Shown: positions 24,858-27,054 of the stretch, piece after piece
How positions within the stretch are numbered: the first letter of the stretch is position 1
How the letters are laid out: each line of letters begins with the position of its first letter
DNA from: an uncultured Alistipes sp.
Lineage (GTDB): Bacteria; Bacteroidota; Bacteroidia; Bacteroidales; Rikenellaceae
Length of the DNA stretch: 27,054 nt
Assembly: GCA_900550925.1 (NCBI GenBank)
Contig: URTU01000014.1
Location: 1-27,054, forward strand
Direction of reading: 5' to 3'
The notes under the pieces: model-generated
What the model was told of the DNA's origin: nothing
Database searches by the model: none
The model's input: only the letters and a program-made list of their open reading frames with translations
Translations under genes and position numbers: made by a program

Positions 24858-25847
24858 ATGGCTTCGTCTAATTTTGTCGATTACGTTAAGATCTTTGCCC
24901 GCTCCGGACACGGAGGTGCGGGCTCGGCCCATTTCCGGCGTGAGAAATTCGTCGCTTTCGGCGGCCCCGACGGCGGTGACGGCGGTAAGGGCGGCAGTAT
25001 CATATTGCAGGGCGACCGGCAGTATTGGACGCTCATACATCTCAAGTACCAACGCCATATCTTTGCCGAGGATGGCAGTAACGGTTACGGGGCGCGGTCG
25101 TCGGGCAAGGATGCCGAGGACATTATCATACGTGTTCCGCTGGGGACGGTGGCCCGCAATGCCGATACGGGTGAGATTGTGGGTGAAGTGACCGAGGAGG
25201 GCGAACAGCTGGTGCTGCTCAAGGGAGGCCGCGGAGGCCTGGGCAACTGGCATTTCAAGACCGCCACGAATCAGGCGCCGCGCTATGCGCAACCGGGCGA
25301 GGAGGGGGCCGAGGGGGCCTTTATCCTCGAACTGAAGGTGCTGGCGGATGTAGGGTTGGTTGGCTTCCCGAATGCCGGCAAGTCGACATTGCTTTCGGTG
25401 GTGTCGGCCGCCAAGCCTAAGATCGCCGACTATGCCTTTACGACGCTCGAACCAAATCTCGGAATCGTCGAGTGCCGCGACGGACATTCGTTCGTGATGG
25501 CCGACATCCCGGGAATTATCGAGGGGGCACACGAGGGTCGCGGACTCGGAACGCGTTTTCTGCGGCACATCGAGCGTAATTCGGTACTGTTGTTCATGAT
25601 TCCGGTTGACAGCGACGACATCCGCCGCGACTATGATATTCTGCTCGGGGAGCTCACACAATATAATCCGGAGCTGCTCGACAAACGCCGGCTGCTGGCC
25701 ATTACCAAATGCGACATGTTGGATGAAAGCATGTTGGAGGAGTTGCGGTCGCATCTGCCCGAGGGGTTGCCGGTCGTGATGATCTCGTCGGTTACGGGAA
25801 TGAATATCCCGCAGCTGAAGGATATGCTCTGGGAGGCTCTCCAGTAG
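24858..25847 (+). CDS. obgE: GTPase ObgE/CgtA
   Basis: This 329-residue protein has the glycine-rich Obg fold at residues 1-158, including FVDYVKIFARSGHGGAGSAHFRREKFVAFGGPDGGDGGKGGSI and LKGGRGGLGNWHFKT. A P-loop GTPase domain follows. G1 is GFPNAGKST (169-177), the switch region is YAFTTLEPNLGIV, G3 is DIPG, and G4 appears as TKCD in place of the usual NKxD-type sequence (LLAITKCDML), a variant seen in other Obg proteins. ISSVTG forms G5. No C-terminal OCT domain is present, so this is the short form. ObgE binds the 50S subunit and links ribosome assembly to nucleotide status. It appears monocistronic here, with its own promoter. Confidence 0.96.
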   Translation: MASSNFVDYVKIFARSGHGGAGSAHFRREKFVAFGGPDGGDGGKGGSIILQGDRQYWTLIHLKYQRHIFAEDGSNGYGARSSGKDAEDIIIRVPLGTVARNADTGEIVGEVTEEGEQLVLLKGGRGGLGNWHFKTATNQAPRYAQPGEEGAEGAFILELKVLADVGLVGFPNAGKSTLLSVVSAAKPKIADYAFTTLEPNLGIVECRDGHSFVMADIPGIIEGAHEGRGLGTRFLRHIERNSVLLFMIPVDSDDIRRDYDILLGELTQYNPELLDKRRLLAITKCDMLDESMLEELRSHLPEGLPVVMISSVTGMNIPQLKDMLWEALQ

Positions 25848-25990
25848 CGCATCGCCACTCTGCACATGATATTCGGCCGGGGATTATTGTGACATCGGTT
25901 GCAGGGGCTGCGGTAGCCGTGCACACGACAGATGCGCGATAGTGCGGCGGGTCGGCGCAATTAAATCTGAATACAAAACTCTATTTCACG

Positions 25991-26011
25991 AATCCGGTAT
26001 TTTTGCGGATT
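25991..26011 (-). terminator. Weak candidate terminator hairpin after the DUF5689 lipoprotein
   Basis: AATCCG (25991-25996) and CGGATT (26006-26011) form a 6-bp stem with a 9-base loop, about 30 bases beyond the lipoprotein stop codon. The following minus-strand sequence has only a short, interrupted U run, so function is uncertain. No better hairpin is visible between the convergent obgE and lipoprotein genes. Confidence 0.3.
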
Positions 26012-26041
26012 GCGGCGTTATGCGGTTTCCGGCGTGGAGGT

Positions 26042-26842
26042 TCAGAACCGCGGGCCGTTCATGTCGCAACGTCTGAAATCGGTTATGCGGAGCTGGTAGC
26101 TGCGGTTGAAGAACGTGAGCAGGCCTTCGATGCTTCCGCTGCCTTCGGGCAGGGGCAGTCCCACGAAATCGGCCATGGGCGAAGTGTATACCGCAAGCGT
26201 ATCGCCCGTACGGTCGACCAGATGGCGTGTCGAGGCAACACGGACCTCCTCGCCGCTCTCTTCGTCGAAGCCCAGGTCGCACCAGCCGCTGCCGATCTCC
26301 TCTGCAATGAACTGTACCCCGTCGAACCGTACCTGAGTGCCGGCCAGGTCGGGCGCACAGCCGCTTATTAGGATGGTGCGCGGGATTATTTCGATCTGTG
26401 CGGCCGTATCTGCCGTAACGAAAACCGCTATCTCATCCTCGCCGATCGGGTCGACCTCGTAACCGGAGGTTGGGGCGGTACCGAGCTCCAGCATGCCGCC
26501 GTACGACCCGATCCACAATCCGTTGCAACGTACCGTGACCGCCGCACCCGTCCAGAAACGGCGGGACAGCCGCTCGGCATCCAGCCGCAGCATGATCCCT
26601 CCGGTCGAGTCGGCCAGGCAGATCGCCTTGTAGAGGTTGCCGTTGTCATCGTTTGCGGTGACGAAACCGTATATGGAGATATCCTCCGCAATCCGGACCG
26701 GCTGGCTGCGGTAGAGCGATTTCAGGTAGGCGATCGAAACGCGGTTCGGGCTGTCGTCGGGACGGTACTCCAGTTTTTCGGAGGTGTCGCATGCGGCCGC
26801 CAGCACCATAATGGCGAGTATGCTAATGTAGCGAAATATCAT
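26042..26842 (-). CDS. DUF5689 domain-containing lipoprotein
   Basis: This 266-residue exported lipoprotein has the signal MIFRYISILAIMVLAAAC, with C18 the likely lipidated residue. It shows the Bacteroidota DUF5689 pattern: VSIAYLKSLYRSQPVRIAEDISIYGFVTANDDNGNLYKAICLADSTGGIMLRLD, then FWTGAAVTVRCNGLWIGSYGGMLELG, an OB-like fold. A second beta-rich part (TRHLVDRTGDTLAVYTSPMADFVGLPLPEGSGSIEGLLTFFNRSYQLRITDFRRCDM) repeats the theme with a sequence resembling the C-terminal end of DUF5689 proteins. These proteins are usually encoded near TonB-dependent receptors or nucleases; their function is not established. The start codon lies inside the 3' end of the upstream gene (20-base overlap), which suggests translational coupling. 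Confidence 0.85.
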   Translation of the reverse strand: MIFRYISILAIMVLAAACDTSEKLEYRPDDSPNRVSIAYLKSLYRSQPVRIAEDISIYGFVTANDDNGNLYKAICLADSTGGIMLRLDAERLSRRFWTGAAVTVRCNGLWIGSYGGMLELGTAPTSGYEVDPIGEDEIAVFVTADTAAQIEIIPRTILISGCAPDLAGTQVRFDGVQFIAEEIGSGWCDLGFDEESGEEVRVASTRHLVDRTGDTLAVYTSPMADFVGLPLPEGSGSIEGLLTFFNRSYQLRITDFRRCDMNGPRF

Positions 26843-27054
26843 CTTCGGTACGCATTTTCAGGATGAAACAGTCGCGGCTGCCGCCCGCCTTCCCGTACAG
26901 GAGGATGCCGGTCAGGTCGACCGTGTCGCGCGGGATGTTCCGGGAGGCATAACGCGCATAGGGCGACGTCACCACATAGATCGAATCGGAGTTGCGGTCG
27001 CGGAACTTGCGGTAGCAGCGGTATTCGCCGTCGGCCCACGTTGCAGCCTCGTCG
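26823..27054 (-). CDS. C-terminal end of a DUF5689-type protein, cut by window edge
   Basis: The minus-strand frame that enters at the window edge and ends at the stop codon at 26825-26823 encodes 76 residues ending in KMRTEDDISLH. It includes DSIYVVTSPYARYASRNIPRD, DLTGILLYGKAGGSRDCFILKMR and an initial EYRCYRKFRDRN segment. The pattern 'y.v.Tsp.a.fa...iP.g...ltGil.......yqi.l' matches the end of the neighbouring DUF5689 lipoprotein (VYTSPMADFVGLPLPEGSGSIEGLLTFFNRSYQLRITDF). I therefore read it as a paralogue encoded upstream. Its N-terminus is outside the window. Its last 20 bases overlap the start of the downstream lipoprotein gene, so the pair forms a coupled operon. Confidence 0.75.
   Translation of the reverse strand, partial: DEAATWADGEYRCYRKFRDRNSDSIYVVTSPYARYASRNIPRDTVDLTGILLYGKAGGSRDCFILKMRTEDDISLH

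Noticed and set aside
25998..26005. TATTTTTG on the plus strand after obgE, as a promoter antisense to the DUF5689 lipoprotein
   Set aside because: No -33 element is present at the right spacing and no downstream plus-strand gene exists; it is probably a chance match in the loop of a small inverted repeat.
26839..27039. A 66-residue minus-strand frame at the right edge
   Set aside because: The overlapping minus-strand frame ending at 26823 enters from the edge and matches DUF5689 C-terminal sequence, whereas this one is Arg/Pro-rich without family resemblance.

Overview
The window looks like a chromosomal core region of a Bacteroidota member, most likely order Bacteroidales and plausibly an Alistipes-like Rikenellaceae. 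The genus is an inference from moderately high GC and gene content; no rRNA is present to test it. The phylum call rests on many TAnnTTTG -7 boxes, some with a TTTG -33 element 18-20 bases upstream. It also rests on A/T-rich leaders in place of strong Shine-Dalgarno sites, and on typical Bacteroidota families: DUF5689 lipoproteins, a TamB of about 1550 residues divergent from tsaD, a DUF1573 protein, and a PG0541-like protein behind an RND pump.

Layout. (1) 1-373, minus: N-terminal part of an exported GH20 beta-N-acetylhexosaminidase, cut by the window edge, divergent from mazG (567-1382, plus). (2) 1383-6363, plus: a strong promoter, an unusual purine-rich structured leader of about 315 bases, then rimP, nusA and infB (ribosome maturation, transcription elongation/termination, translation initiation). 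infB also has its own candidate promoter. A bidirectional terminator separates it from convergent tsaD (6601-7650, minus; tRNA t6A modification). (3) 7681-12375, plus: tamB, sharing a divergent promoter region with tsaD. (4) 12578-16227, plus: a tightly packed cluster of MotA/TolQ/ExbB, ExbD, a TonB-like protein, a DUF1573 protein and an MTA/SAH deaminase, closed by a strong bidirectional terminator. (5) 16380-17399, minus: a GH18 chitinase-like lipoprotein with a candidate promoter about 260 bases upstream. (6) 18009-24590, plus: TetR regulator, TolC-like outer membrane factor, periplasmic adaptor lipoprotein, RND permease and a small PII-like protein, ending in a long hairpin. (7) 24858-25847, plus: obgE with its own promoter. 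(8) 26042-27054, minus: a DUF5689 lipoprotein and the C-terminal end of an overlapping second DUF5689-type protein that runs off the window.

Most of this is housekeeping and envelope biology: translation (rimP/nusA/infB, tsaD, obgE), envelope biogenesis and energisation (TamB, Ton-type motor), efflux, and amino-sugar polymer degradation (GH20, GH18). I see no transposase, integrase, CRISPR array, toxin-antitoxin module, rRNA or tRNA. The points most worth a second look are the purine-rich leader of the rimP operon, the PII-like protein in the efflux operon, the placement of an MTA/SAH deaminase and a DUF1573 protein in a Ton-type operon, and the long leader upstream of the GH18 gene. Nothing here is clearly a new defence or mobile system.
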